Shown piece by piece: positions 47,501 to 60,134 of a stretch of DNA of 64,000 nt (positions within the stretch are counted from its first letter, which is position 1; the number at the start of each line of letters is the position of its first letter). Position numbers and translations under genes: made by a program. Below the pieces are notes generated by a model, which made no database searches, was not told where the DNA came from, and saw only the letters and a program-made list of their open reading frames with translations. This DNA comes from Primula veris (taxonomy: Eukaryota > Streptophyta > Magnoliopsida > Ericales > Primulaceae): NCBI GenBank assembly GCA_963682055.1, contig OY821741.1, forward strand, positions 11,939,697 through 12,003,696, in the 5' to 3' direction.

Positions 47501-48914
47501 AAGTCTTAAGTCTTTGAAATAGTTTTCATAAGAGATCGCAACAATCGTTGACTATATTAGAATATGTACTTCATTTAAAGACTAGATCTTTATTTGATTT
47601 CTGAAAGTTTAATAGCCCGATAAACTGTCTGGCTAGTGGCTACTTTGTGAGAAATAAAATTTTTGTAAATGTTAAGTTTTCTCTTTGGGCTCCAAACTTG
47701 TGGTTGTATATTATTGCGCTAATTTTTTTATAAAAGTTTTATCTTTTAAAACGAACATTTGACGAGTACAATTGAGTATGCTCACGAACTTTTCATATAA
47801 TAGATTATTATATTAATTTTTAATGTTAGAAGACGATATATTTATTTAAAATACTTACACTATTTTGAAAACGATTTTGCTAACGAGTGTCTCATAAGGT
47901 ATCATTTAACCGTTAAATACATTTCTATAATCAAGTTATGTTTAATATGAATATTCGTTGCATTTATAAAATAACATAACATTATAACATAATCATTTTT
48001 ATGTATTTGATTTATTTAAATAAGAAAATACTATTAATGTATTACTATAATACAAAAAAATAAAATTAAACAAATTCCATACATTACTAACCAATGCATG
48101 GGGGCACTTGTTAGATTTTCCGTTATAAAATATAGTTAAACCATTTACATCTAAATAATGTTAAGCAAACCATTTGGTTTGCATAATCTTGGTTGTTTAA
48201 CTTGATGGGAAAATACTTTTAGTTGTTTTTATTTATATTTTTTATTATATAAATAATTTCTTAAATCTTATAATCAACTTTTAATGAACCTAATAGACAC
48301 GCGTTCATGATTGACTCATTTAGTCATTTACCAAACAATCTTTATATATATTTGAGAACTATATAATTCTATTGACGCTAGTTCATTTCTTATAAGAATA
48401 GAATTTTTTTGGGTATAAAAGAACAGAATTATTCATGAGCCGGAAAAGGCTTTTCGCTAACAGGTCGATTGGCTATCAACCACATCTCCTATATTGCAAT
48501 TATACTTTATTTATACAAATCTTCAACAACAATAATATACTTCATTTATACATGACAGAGATCAAAACAAAATTAAAGAAACTCGTTAGTTATTAAAATA
48601 AGTTTGTTACATTATATTACAATCATGACTGCCAGTAAAATTATTGATATGGCTTGTGTAGTCTAAAGTAGTTCTGAAAGGAAAAATAAAATATATCGTA
48701 GATGAGAAATAAGGTTATACATAAGTTTGAAAGTTCAATTTAATTGGGGGAACAAATATTCCCAATATCATAATTTTTTATTATCAAATAAATTATGTTG
48801 CAATCTGCATGCAAATCAGGTAGAAAGGTTAACATAAATGACAAAGGTGAGAGTTAACACTTTGTAACTGACATTGCCAAGCATAAGGAACATAAGTTGG
48901 TTTTTTTTTTTCCA
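44590..48914 (+). repeat. Macrosatellite array 2, three units
   Basis: Units at about 44590-46107, 46108-47478 and 47479-48914. Unit 1 has a ~35-bp local duplication (ttttcgctaacagttcgatt, twice, 45620-45680) shared with the unit after J copy C. Unit 2 shares a deletion with the array 1 unit split by the solo LTR. Unit 3 resembles the last unit of array 1. Confidence 0.9.
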
Positions 48915-50050
48915 TCATCATTGAGCCAAAATAAAAGTCTTAAATAAGTTTTATGAGTCACTATTTTATTGAATTTGTTCAACTAAGCATCACTAAATCC
49001 AAGTCCAAAAGTCTCAACTTTATAGTATCCAAAAAAAGAAAAATGGTCCGTTACGAAATAATGAACTTAATTGTCATAATAATATTGATCAGACGCATTG
49101 TTTTAAACATATTTTATTTAACATATTTACTTTGATTATTTGCATCCATTAATACTTTGCGAATTATGTAATGATATTTACGATGTGTATTTAATAAATG
49201 GATAGTGTATAGTGGCATACCAACAGTCAATTTATTTTCACTATATGGATTTAAAGACTATTTGTAATATTTATGTACATTGACCAAATACAACGTTTTT
49301 TTAAGAAGTGCATTAAACAAGACTGGTATAAATGCCTGGATGTTATAAGACTACTTATACTAATTTTGTACATTATTACCAAAATTTTAAAAAGATTAAG
49401 AAAGTACAATAAATATATATGAAAGCAATATATTCTAGAAACATGTACGAATAGTTGGAAGTTCGTTTTAGATGGACATTTTAATATGTTTGCCCATATA
49501 CTCAAATGACAATGACAAAACTATTTTAAAAATTATATTGATCGATAACTCCGTTGAGTCCGGTCTAGGTAACAATGAGTTAATTGAATCGTGGAGTAGT
49601 ACTAAGGTCTTATAAACCCAAACTATAAAAAAATTAATATAAAAAAAATTACCATTTTACCTTTATAAGTTATGAGGGGGAAAAGTAGTGAACAGTTTGT
49701 TGGTCTCTGTTACAACAATTAGTTTTCTTGGTATTAAGATAATCATAGCTATTAAAGTAGTCGATAAATAAAATTGAAAAGTAAGACTACATTTATGTGC
49801 TTTGTTGGTAGTAGAGTTTTTTTAATTAATTTTTCCATATATCACTTCAAAATGACATGTTTTATTCGTAGCGCCAACGTTAATTCACGTTCGAACAAAA
49901 GTAAAACACTATGATGTCTCATAATCTTATTGATTAAAGGCAATCGTTGCATCCAAAACTTGTACAACCAGATAAGTTAGGTAATTTAATTATGAGGATA
50001 TTGTTACTTCGAACTTATTATTTCATATTAGAATCGATGCACATAACACA
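48915..50050 (+). repeat. Flank block C, including segment F
   Basis: Near-identical to 16578-17710. F is at 49047-49610. No genes were seen. Confidence 0.82.
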
Positions 50051-51195
50051 CAGGTTCAAAAAACGTGCTTTAATCATGTTTTCAACAATAACTTTCCATC
50101 CTGAAAACGTATAATTAATGGTAATTATACGAATTATACGAGTTAATTACAATCGATTTTTTACCTAAACGATTAAAAACATTGTAAATATCTTCATTAA
50201 GCATGACAAATCCGACCAGTCACTCAAGAGTTAAAAATTTAACTGTATGAATTCATCGTACGTTTACGGATTCAATTACAATATATCTTTTATCCAAACG
50301 AATTTATAACATTGAAAATATCTTCATTAAACACTACAGACCCGACCCTATCATCATTCACTCAAGAGTTAAAATTTTAAATGTACGGATTAATCGTAAA
50401 CTTACGAATTCAATTACAATCGATCTTTTACCTAAACGAATTTAGAACATTGTAAATATCTTCATTAAACACTACGGGCCCGACCCCGTCATCATAGTTA
50501 CTCTAATGTTAAAATTTAAATTGTACGGATTAACGCTAGACTCGTATATTCAATTACAATCAATCTTTTACCCAAACAAATTTAAAACATTGTAAATATC
50601 TTCATTAAGCACGACGGGGCGACCCAGTCACCAAAATCACTTAACAGTCATAAATTTAACTGTACGGATTAATGTTAAACGTAAGTATTTCTTTTCTTCT
50701 TTAAACGTACATATTCAATTACAGACTTAAACGAATCTAGAGCATTGCAAATACTTTCATTCACCACGACGGGCCCGATTCCCGTCATCATAGTTACTCA
50801 ATAGTTAAAAAATTAACTCCACATATTAATGCAAACGTACAAATTTAATTACAGTCGATCTTTTACCAAAACGAATATAGAACATTGTAAATATTTTCAT
50901 TAACCGCGACGGGTCTGCCCCGTCATCATAGTCGCTCAAGAGTTACAAATTCAAACGGATTCATCGTAAACGTACATATTTAATCACAGACGATATTTTA
51001 CCTAAACAAATTCAAAACATTATATAGTAATTCATTAAACACGGATCCATCCCATCATCATAATTACTGGATAGTCAAAAATTTAACCATAGTGATTAAT
51101 GTTTAACGTACTTATTCAATTACAACCGATTTTTTACCAAACCAAATATAGAAAATGACAAATATCTTCCTTAACCACGATGATTTACTCAAAAG
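50051..51195 (+). repeat. ~137-bp satellite, copy C
   Basis: Eight imperfect units, same organisation as 17711-18860. Confidence 0.9.
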
Positions 51196-51329
51196 AGAGA
51201 AGCAAACTTAACTTAACCAAAGGTGTATCTGTTGGGTTAAAAAAACATGGTTTAAATACAGCTTTGTGTCTCAAATATATTTTAAGACTAAATATAATAC
51301 TCACAAGAGAGAAGAAATAGAGCGCCAAA

Positions 51330-51330
51330 T

Positions 51331-51375
<45 letters not shown>
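51330..51375. repeat. (AT)n tract at J copy C promoter
   Basis: AT dinucleotide tract equivalent to those of copies A and B. Confidence 0.88.
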
Positions 51376-51395
51376 ATAAATATAAATATTTTTTA

Positions 51396-51437
51396 TCAGT
51401 GGCTTCTCTCAACTAGACCAATCCTCTTCTAGCATTG
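51396..51437 (+). promoter_or_regulatory. Putative 5' leader exon of J copy C
   Basis: Same leader exon, ending tctagcattg before a GTAATT donor at 51438. The inferred intron would end at 58891 and would contain the Copia element. Confidence 0.42.
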
Positions 51438-53438
51438 GTAATTTCTATGAACTTTTATCATTTTTCTCATTTTCTTTTTAATCTTGTATTAAACCCATTT
51501 GAATTTTATTGCTCTTTTATCTGAATTTTAAGTTGATTGATAAATTTTGCATGTTAGATCAGTTTTTTTTAATATTTTCGAGTAATGGGTTTATACTTTA
51601 TAGTTTTTTCAGTTGTGGGTATACAGAATTATATATAGAATGTTAGATAAAAGATACAATTTTTTATCTGGGTTTTACGTTGATTGATAAATTTTGCATG
51701 TTAGATCAGTTTTTTTTTAATATTTTGGAGTAATGGGTTTATATTTTATAGTTATATCAGTTAATACAGAATTTACTATGATATGTATCTATATAGTATT
51801 TATGTTGATACAGAATTATATATAGAATGTTAGATAAAAGATAAAACACATGATTAGATATGTTTTAAATGCCATTTGGTATAGATAAAAGGGTTTTTGG
51901 TTAAAGGTATGTTTTTCTTATGTGGGTTCTTATGTCATCTAAAATTTGCTTTTTTGAGTGAGTTTTAACATAATTTGGTGTTATAATGGCTTTATTCGAT
52001 AAGATTCCGTAGTTTGCGCGTGTGTGTGCGAGTTAGTTATTTTTCGGGTTTTTTTTTCCTGTTGCATGTCGGATTGTTCTTTCAATGCTGTTGGTAAATT
52101 CAAATAGATAGAATCCAAAGATAGATTGATATAAATGGATAAAATAATTTGTTTTGGCTTGAACCTTTTCCCATTATTGCATAATTTTCGCTTCATTTGA
52201 ACATAATTATAGGCTTACGGCTAGGTTTAATGAAATCTCAACTTGATTTCGGGTATAATTTATTATTTATGTATCCCAGTTGTTCATGAAAAAGTTTCTG
52301 TAGATATTTTTTTGGATTTTGAATTGATGAAGTCTATTAGCCTATATGTGTGTATCCTTCTAAATTAGATATGATTTGTCGAAAACTTGTCTGCTAAATT
52401 ATGAAAAAAATCCCTGGTATTGTAAAACGACAAATGTGATATAACGGGTTTGTTTATTATGATTAGTGGCGGTGCCGTAAAACGACGAATTGTGTAATCA
52501 TTTACATCATTTGAATGGGTTGCAACCAAGTTCCCAGGGATTTCAACATTACTTTTGTCGGTTACTAGTTAATTGTCTGTCTAGGATAAATATGGAAATC
52601 AGCCAAAGATTTTATATTTTTTTCTGTTTGAATTCTATTGGCTCGTGTTTGTGTCTTTCTAAACTAGGTTTGATTTGTGTCGGAAATTTATCTGCTTTAG
52701 TATGAGAGAGTCCGAGTATCGGAAAACAACAATTCTGCTGTTATGTTTTTTTTTAATTTTGCTTGATTGATTGTCTTCACACTTTCTAATAATAATTACG
52801 AGTATGTTTGGGATGGATCTCGGTCCACTATTTTTTAGAGTGGCAACCCTTAAGAACCCTAAGAAATAAATGGGGAATTTTTATGGAGCCCACCCTCAAA
52901 TTAAATAGAAGTAGAACACTGAAATATTATTGATACTGATTCTGTGCCCTTTATGGACCGGGTTCATACTAAATTTGTCTTATGATGACTTTAAGTTTCA
53001 CATCACTCGAACATTGTTAGAACCAAGTTTGGAGAGAATCTTGCATTACTTTTGCGTGTCACTAGTTTACTGTCTCTCTGTGATAAACTTGAAATGTCTG
53101 GGCATTTTTTTTTTTTTTGTCTTTTTTAGTTTCTGAATTCGATTTGCTCATGCGTGTGCATCATTCTAAATAGGATTGATTTTGCGTGAGAAACTTATTT
53201 GCTAAAATTAGAGAACTCCTGTATGTAACCAACAAATTTTCTGTTGTGGTTATTTGTTAGTGGCATCACGCAAAAACACAAACAAAAACAAAATAGTTTT
53301 GTATCACGCGAAAGAATTTTTGTTTGAGGATTCAATTTTTCCTTTTGTGTGTTACAGTTAAGGCTTCATTGTTATGTCATTGGTACACTTAGAAAAGGCA
53401 TACATCAGAGGTTGGTTGATGAAAAGGGATGAATTTTG

Positions 53439-53635
53439 TGTTGAATAAATATTAAATGTTATTTTTTAATGGATTCTTAAATTTAGAAGTTAGTGAAAAA
53501 ATAAAAAGGTCAAGAGTCTTGGTAGATGAAAGGCCAAGGGGTGAGAGTAATTAGTGCCTTGTGTCTATATAAAGGCCTTGTTAATTTCATAAAAACAGTG
53601 GCAAATAAACTAGTCGAAAAGACTAAGAGTTATCA
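53439..53635 (+). repeat. Copia 5' LTR
   Basis: 197 bp, starting TGTTGAATAAAT and ending AGAGTTATCA. The core promoter TATATAAA is at 53566-53573. Confidence 0.95.
53566..53573 (+). promoter_or_regulatory. TATA box in Copia 5' LTR
   Basis: TATATAAA within ctatataaaggcc; conserved in the 3' LTR. Confidence 0.7.
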
Positions 53636-53637
53636 AA

Positions 53638-53651
53638 TTGGTACCAGAGCC
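53638..53651 (+). other. Copia primer-binding site
   Basis: ttggtaccagagcc lies two bases after the LTR. It matches the TGGTATCAGAGC type of site, complementary to initiator tRNA-Met, with one difference. Confidence 0.85.
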
Positions 53652-53652
53652 A

Positions 53653-56600
53653 ATGGCAAATATGACGGGTCAAACGCCGCTACCACGACTAACGAAGGCG
53701 AACTGGAGCATTCAAATGAAAGCTCTTCTCGGATCTCAAGATGCGTGGAAGTGGTCGAAGAAGGTCTCGAAGAACCAACAAATACCACGGGATATACGGC
53801 GGCTCAAAACAAGGCGTTGAAAGAGGCGCGATCAAAGGATAAGGCAGCACTATACATGTTGTTCCGAGCCATTGACGAGTCGGGCTTTGAGAAGATTGCC
53901 GGTGCAACTACTTCAAAAAAAGCATGGGACATTTTAGAAAAAAGTGTTCAAAGGAGCCGACCGAGTCAAGCAAGTGCGTCTCCAAACTTTTCGTGGCGAG
54001 TTGGAGAGCATGAAGATGAAGGAGTCGGAAAGTGTCTCTGACTACATCACTCGTGTACAAGTCGTGGTGAACCAACTCATTCGTAATGGCGAAGCGTTAA
54101 CTGATGCGCGAGTTGTGGAGAAGATTTTGAGATCATTAACCGACAATTTTGAGAATATTGTATGCGCGATAGAAGAGTCAAAGGACCTTGCGACGCTCAC
54201 AGTCGATGAGCTTGCCGGTTCTCTCGAGGCACACGAACAACGTAAGAAGAAAAAGGAGGAGACACTCAAGCAAGCACTTCAAACCAAGGCGTCAATTAAA
54301 GACAAAAATGTACTCTATTCTCAAACTTTTCGAGGTAGAGGTCGTGGCCGTGGAAGTCGTGGAAATGGTCGCGGTGGTCAAGGCAGTAGTCATGAAGGGT
54401 ACTATAAGGAGAAGGGACAGTCAAGCCAACCAAATTGGCGTGGAAGAGGACGCGGTCAAGGAAGAGGCGGCCGGTCAAACTATTCCAACATCGAGTGCTA
54501 CAAGTGTTACAAGTATGGTCACTACGCGAAGGATTGCAACTCCGACAAATGTTATAATTGTGGTAAAATGGGGCATTTTGCAAAAGAATCTCGAGCCGAT
54601 AAAAAGGTGGAAGAAATAACCAACCTAGCCTTGGAAGACGAGGCGAATGAAGGCTTTCTCTTGATGGCTCAAAATGAAGTCAACATCAACAATGACACTC
54701 TGTGGTACCTCGACTCAGGGGCAAGCAACCATATGTGCGGTCATGAGTACCTATTCAAAAAGATGCAAAAGATTGAAGATGGTCATGTGTCGTTTGGAGA
54801 TGCATCAAAGGTGGAGGTCAAAGGCCGAGGTACGGTTTGTTACTTACAAAAGGATGGCTTAATAGGGTCAATCCAAGATGTTTATTACGTACCAGACCTC
54901 AAGACCAATATTCTAAGTTTGGGGCAACTCACGGATAAAGGTTACTCGATACTTTTAAAAGACCGGGTACTACACTTGAAGGACAAACAAGGGCGTCTGG
55001 TTGCTCGAGTCGAGATGGGAAGAAATCGGATGTACAAACTGAAATTGAGAAGCGTGCGAGAAAAATGTTTGTGAGTCGACGTAGAAGACAAGGCGTCGCT
55101 GTGGCATCTCCGCTTTGGTCACCTACATCATGGTGGTCTAAAAAAGTTAGCAAAGAAGAACATGGTGCACGGGCTGCCGGACATGGACTATGAGGGCAAA
55201 TTTTGTGAAGAATGTGTGCTTGGCAAGCAAGGTAGAACCTCGTTTCAAAAGAAGGCAGAATATCGAGCTAAACATACTCTCGAGTTGATTCATACCAACA
55301 TATGTGGACCAATCACCCCCGAATCTGTCAGCGGTAAAAGGTACTTCATCTCCTTCATCGATGATTTCTCACGAAAGACTTGGGTTTAGTTTTTGAAAGA
55401 AAAATCCGAGGCATTCGAGGTGTTCAAAAGGTTCAAAGTGATGGTGGAGAAGGCAATTGGCAGACACATCAAAGTCATACGGTCCGATAGAGGTGGCGAG
55501 TATACTTCGACGACTTTCATGGAGTATTGCGAGGAGCAAGGCATAAGGCGATTTCTAACCGCACCATACTCTCCGCACCAAAACAGTGTGGCCAAGAGGA
55601 AGAACCAGACTATTCTCGACATGGTTCGATCAATGCTCAAGAGCAAGAAGATGCCGAAGGAATTCTGGGCAGAAGCCGTGCAATGTGCCATCTATGTACA
55701 AAATCGATGTCCACATGTGAAGTTAGATGATCAAACACCACAAGAGGCATGGAGCGGACAAAAGCCGACAGTTTCTCATCTCAAAGTGTTCAGTAGTGTG
55801 GCTTATGCACACGTACCGGATCAACGAAGAACGAAGCTCGAAGACAAAAGCAAAAGGTATATTTTTATTGGGTATGATGAGAAGACAAAAGGGTACAAGC
55901 TACTCGACTCGATAAGCAAGAAGGTGATGGTGAGTCGTGATGTGCGAGTAAACGAAGCAAGCGAGTGGGACTGGAACAATTCGACAGCGGTTATCATCGA
56001 AGTTGGAGAATCATCAGTCATTGCACCAACAAGTATACCAACAAACTCTGAAACTACCGATAATGAAGATGAACCACGACAACCCGAAATGCGAAGTTTG
56101 CAAGATTTGTATGATTCGACAAATGAGGTACATGTTATATGTCTTTTGGCAGATGCTGAAAACATCAGCTTTGAAGAGGCGTTGCGAGACAAGAAGTGGC
56201 AAACTGCCATGAACGAAGAGATTAAGGCGATTGACCGCAACAACACATGGGAGCTAGCAGAATTGCCGAAAGGAAGTCAGCCTATTGGTGTGAAGTGGGT
56301 ATTCAAGAAAAAGATGAATGCTCAAGGCGAGATAGAACGGTACAAGGCGCGACTTGTTGCGAAGGGATACAAGCAAAAGGTAGGAATAGACTATGATGAG
56401 GTATTTGCTCCTGTTGCAAGAATAGAGACAATCCGATTACTCATTTCACAAGCTGCTCAATTCAAATGGCCGATATTTCAAATGGATGTCAAGTCGGCAT
56501 TCTTGAATGGTGTGCTCGAAGAAGATGTTTATATTGAACAACCACCCGGGTATATGAAAGTCGGAGAAGAGAAGAAGGTGTTAAAATTGAAGAAGGCGCT

Positions 56601-57692
56601 TTACGGGTTGAAGCAAGCACCACGGGCATGGAATACACGTATCGATACATATTTCAAGGAGAACGGGTTCAAGCAATGTCCCTACGAGCATGCCCTTTAT
56701 GCAAAGAAGAATGGAGGTAAGGTATTATTACTGCTCTTTATGTCGATGATCTCATTTTTATGGGTAACAATGATGAGATGATAGAAGAGCTTAAGGGCAC
56801 AATGACACGGGAATTTGAGATGACAGACTTGGGCTTGATGAAGTTTTCTCTTGGTTTGGAGGTTAGACAAGTAGAGACAGGTATTTTTGTATCATAGGAG
56901 AGATATGCAAAAGAGATTTTGAAGAAGTACAAGATGGGAAATTGCAACCCGGTATCAACTCCAATGGAACCAGGTGCAAAACTCTCGAAGTTCGATGGAG
57001 GAGAACGTGTCGATGTGAGTAGATACCGGAGTTTGGTAGGAAGCCTTCGCTATCTCAGATGCACAAGGCCGGAACTTTCATTAAGTGTCGGCATTGTAAG
57101 TCGGTTCATGGAGGAGCCAGTTTATTCACATTGGAAGGCGTTGAAGCGAATCCTACGGTACATCCAAGGAACGGTGTCACTCGGGTTGTTCTACTCAAAA
57201 GCAGAAGATTACAAGTTGGTTGGCTACTCCGACAGCGATTGGTGCGGAGACATAGACGATCGAAAAAGTACCTCGGGATATGTGTTCTTTATGGGAGATA
57301 CTGCATGTACTTGGCTTTCAAAGAAGCAACCGATCGTGACGCTCTCGACGTGTGAAACTGAATATATGGCAGCATCTTGGTGTGTATGTCATGCGATATG
57401 GCTTAGAAATTTGTTGAGCAAGATGGAGCTAAAGCAACTAGGTGCAACCGTGATTCAAGTTGACAACAAATCAGCAATTGCGTTGGCAAAGAACCCAGTG
57501 AACCATGAAAGAAGCAAACACATCGACGTTCGTTTTCACTTTATCCGAGATCATGTGAAGGAAGGAAGTGTGGAATTGGTGCATGTGGCAAGTCAGGATC
57601 AAGCTGCGGATATCTTCACAAAACCGCTACCGAAAGTACTTCTCGACAAATACAAGAAGATGATTGGCATGACGGATGGTAGAAGCATTTAA
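53653..57692 (+). pseudogene. Copia gag-pol polyprotein, inactivated
   Basis: Starts at ATG 53653 just after the primer site. Gag is followed by an Arg/Gly-rich stretch and two zinc knuckles (CYKCYKYGHYAKDC; the second ends in Ser instead of Cys near 54589). Protease has DSGASNH near 54712. Integrase has a His/Cys region (HLRFGH, CEEC) and a core. RT has the LYVDD box near 56736. RNase H has SDSDW and STCETEY. Lesions: a lost base near 53748, an added A near 53940, TGA 55072-55074, TAG 55387-55389, a lost base near 56729 and TAG 56895-56897. The first integrase Asp is Asn (55297-55299) and the catalytic Glu is Lys (55594-55596). No autonomous activity is possible. Confidence 0.95.
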
Positions 57693-57696
57693 GTTT

Positions 57697-57708
57697 ACGG
57701 GGGAGTTT
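57697..57708 (+). other. Copia polypurine tract
   Basis: acgggggagttt directly ahead of the 3' LTR. Confidence 0.82.
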
Positions 57709-57904
57709 TGTTGAATAAACATTAAATGTTATTTTTTAATGGGTTCTTAAATTTAAAAGTTAGTGAAAAAATAAAAAGTCAAGAATCTTGGTAGATGAAA
57801 GGCTAAGGGGTGAGAGTAATTAGTGCCTTGTGTCTATATAAAGGCCTTGTTAATTTCATAAAAACAGTGGCAAATAAACGAGTCAAAAAGACTAAGAGTT
57901 ATCA
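57709..57904 (+). repeat. Copia 3' LTR
   Basis: 196 bp, same ends as the 5' LTR. Confidence 0.95.
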
Positions 57905-58967
57905 TTTTGCGCAGAAAGCTGTTACCTTGGATGCCTTCACTCATAAAATTTCCTAAGATTTAAACATAGTTATGACTGAATTCTGAGAACACCTTACTTT
58001 TGCATGTCACTAGTTAATTGTCTATTTAGGAAAGAAATGAATAAGTTAAGCTAGATGTATAATTTTTGTTGCTGTTTGCATTCTATTTGCTCATCTGTGT
58101 ATCTTTTTTAACTAGGTTAGTTGTTGTGTCGAAAACCTTTTCTTCTTAAGTTTGAGAGAGTCTGGGTATCCTTCAAATAACAAAAATGTTGTCCTGGTTT
58201 CATTAATTTTGTCGGTGGCTTCATTGATTATATAACGAAAGAAAAAAAGAAACTAGAAAGGTAATGAATGCAATTAAAACGAGCTAGGGCAAAAGAAGTT
58301 TCTGATTATTTAAAAAAAAATTGTGTGCGCATGTTATAGTTCATTATCCATTATTTAAAAATCTTTGATCTCGTATAATTTTGTGAAGGGAGAATTTTTG
58401 TCCGGGTTAATGCCATCATTTCATTTACATAGAATTTCACATAATTTGAACCTGGTTGCCTCTAAGTTCGAGGACATTTCCACATTACTTTTGCATGTTA
58501 GTAGTTGATTGATAGACACGGAAAAGTTAAGCTAGATATTTTATAGTTGTAGGTGTTGAATTCTTTTGGCATGTGTATATCTTTCTAAACTAAGTTTGAT
58601 TTTGTTTTCGAAAACTTCTATGTTAAAGAATTAGCAAAACCCAGGTTTCATAAAACGTCGAAGATACTGTGGTGGTTTTATCAATGTGTCTTTAATGCTT
58701 CACTCCGTTTGCATAATGTTTAACATTATAATCTACATATACAACTATGTTCCGACAGTTTTCAACATTACTTTTGTCGGTTACTACTGAATTGTCCATT
58801 TAGGATAAACTTATAAAAGGTTCAGCTAGAAATTATTATTTTTGTCGGTGTTTGAATATACTGGCTCATGCACTTGTTTCGTTTTAACTAGGTACGATTT
58901 ATTGCTGGAAACTTGTCTGCTAAAGTTTGCGAAATACCGGGTATCACCAGAAAAGGAAATTGCTGTT

Positions 58968-59936
58968 ATGGAGTGCAATAAAGACGAGGCTGTCAGGGCA
59001 AAAGAGATTGCCCTCAGCAAGTTTGAAGCTAAAGATTATTTAGGTGCGAAGAGATTTGCATTGAAAGCCCAATCACTCTATCCGGATCTTGACAGTATAC
59101 AACAGCTGATTACAACCCTAGACGTATACATATCGTCCGAAACTCGAATAAGTGGTGAGAGTGACTGGTATAGGGTACTGGATGTGAGCCCTACAGCAGA
59201 TGAGCGAGTGATAAGAAAACAGTATCGGAAATTAGCTCTGGTTCTACATCCGGACAAAAACAAATCATTAGGTGCTGATGGAGCTTTTAAGCTCATCTCA
59301 GAAGCATGTAGCTTTTTGTCAGACAAGGTTAAAAGAGAAGCTTTTGACCAATTGAGGAATGCAGAACTTGTTAAGCCGCAAGGTCCTTCAGCTGCGTGGA
59401 ATGGGGTGAGTAGTTCGAGTAAAAGCGGAGCAATCCCGAAACCAGCACCCCCAAAAAGAAAACCGGCAACTAAAAAGAGTCGAACTTCCAAAGGTGCTAC
59501 CCCTGCTGCTCAGCAAAACTACCCCATCGCCGCTACCTTTTGGTCTGTATGCCACACATGTAGATTACTACACGAGTACTTTCGTGTTTATCTACACAAG
59601 AACGTACAGTGTCCCAATTGCAACTTACCCTATTTCGCGTATGAGTATCCACCCCCTTCAGGAATTCCTCAAATGCCCTCTCGGCCATATTATTTTCAGC
59701 AAAATCAAGCTGGCAACTCACCCTATTTCGCCTATGAGTATCCATCCCCTTCAGGAATTCCTCATATGCCCTCTCAGCCTGATTATTTTCAGCAAAATCA
59801 AGCTGGATTTACAGCCGGGTATTCTTTCTCAATTCCTACATCGAGTGGTAGTCCACCTGGGTTACATTCTGGCGTTTTCGCTAAAGAAGTGTTCCAGAAG
59901 TATAAGAGAGAGAACGCGCGGAATGCTGTGGAATAG
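58968..59936 (+). CDS. J protein copy C, best-preserved copy
   Basis: 322 residues ending at TAG 59934-59936. It has the N-terminal MECNKDEAVRAKEIA region, a J domain at about 63-127 with HPD (94-96), a basic linker rich in Pro, Ser and Lys, and a Cys4 zinc ribbon (C195, C198, C215, C218). A 31-residue duplication follows (first copy from PYFAYEYPPPSG), then a tail ending KYKRENARNAVE. J proteins recruit and stimulate Hsp70; plant members with this layout usually carry a DUF3444 domain further on, which is absent here. ATG 58968 is preferred; a longer frame begins at TTG inside the leader repeats. The Copia element sits in its presumed leader intron and could affect expression. Confidence 0.82.
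   Translation: MECNKDEAVRAKEIALSKFEAKDYLGAKRFALKAQSLYPDLDSIQQLITTLDVYISSETRISGESDWYRVLDVSPTADERVIRKQYRKLALVLHPDKNKSLGADGAFKLISEACSFLSDKVKREAFDQLRNAELVKPQGPSAAWNGVSSSSKSGAIPKPAPPKRKPATKKSRTSKGATPAAQQNYPIAATFWSVCHTCRLLHEYFRVYLHKNVQCPNCNLPYFAYEYPPPSGIPQMPSRPYYFQQNQAGNSPYFAYEYPSPSGIPHMPSQPDYFQQNQAGFTAGYSFSIPTSSGSPPGLHSGVFAKEVFQKYKRENARNAVE
59628..59813 (+). repeat. 93-bp tandem duplication in J coding sequence
   Basis: Two direct copies start ccctatttcg at 59628 and 59721; the same arrangement is in copy B from about 44083. The period is a multiple of three, so the frame is kept. Confidence 0.88.
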
Positions 59937-60134
59937 AAGGAGGCTGATTTTAAACGAAAGATTTCGACTAATCAAAGTGAAGCTGGGTCCTCGGTGGATG
60001 CTAATACTGCGAAAAAACGAAAAGTTGTTGAAGATCTAACGTTTAAAAAGGAGCCAAGTGAAGCAGTGTTGAACCAAAGAAGAAGGCTAAGGTTAACAAG
60101 GCAGCGAAGAATTCGAAGATCTAAGGTTAACTGA
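59937..60134 (+). other. Open extension after the TAG of J copy C
   Basis: Same frame stays open for 65 codons to TGA 60132-60134 and is conserved with copy B. It starts KEADFKRK, continues a helix seen in related plant J proteins, and contains AKKRKVVED. It then becomes Arg-rich just before macrosatellite sequence begins. Confidence 0.6.

Larger units (their letters stand above)
53434..57909 (+). mobile_element. Ty1/Copia LTR retrotransposon, defective
   Basis: The element spans 53439-57904 (4,466 bp) with 197- and 196-bp LTRs (TGTTGAATAAA to GAGTTATCA) and the 5-bp target duplication TTTTG (53434-53438, 57905-57909). The domain order gag, protease, integrase, RT, RNase H defines Ty1/Copia. 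I count seven substitutions and one indel between the LTRs (about 96% identity), so it is not very recent. The polyprotein has three frameshifts, three stops and changed integrase catalytic residues. Confidence 0.96.
52310..58970 (+). repeat. Degenerate leader repeats of J copy C, split by Copia
   Basis: Same series of decayed repeats as in A and B, interrupted at 53439-57904 by a Ty1/Copia element between the third and fourth repeats. The final repeat again includes the ATG, at 58968. Confidence 0.75.

Noticed and set aside
58842..58967. 42-codon N-terminal extension of the J proteins
   Set aside because: It begins at TTG and lies in the decayed leader repeats, across the probable splice acceptor; the ATG at 58968 fits the family start.
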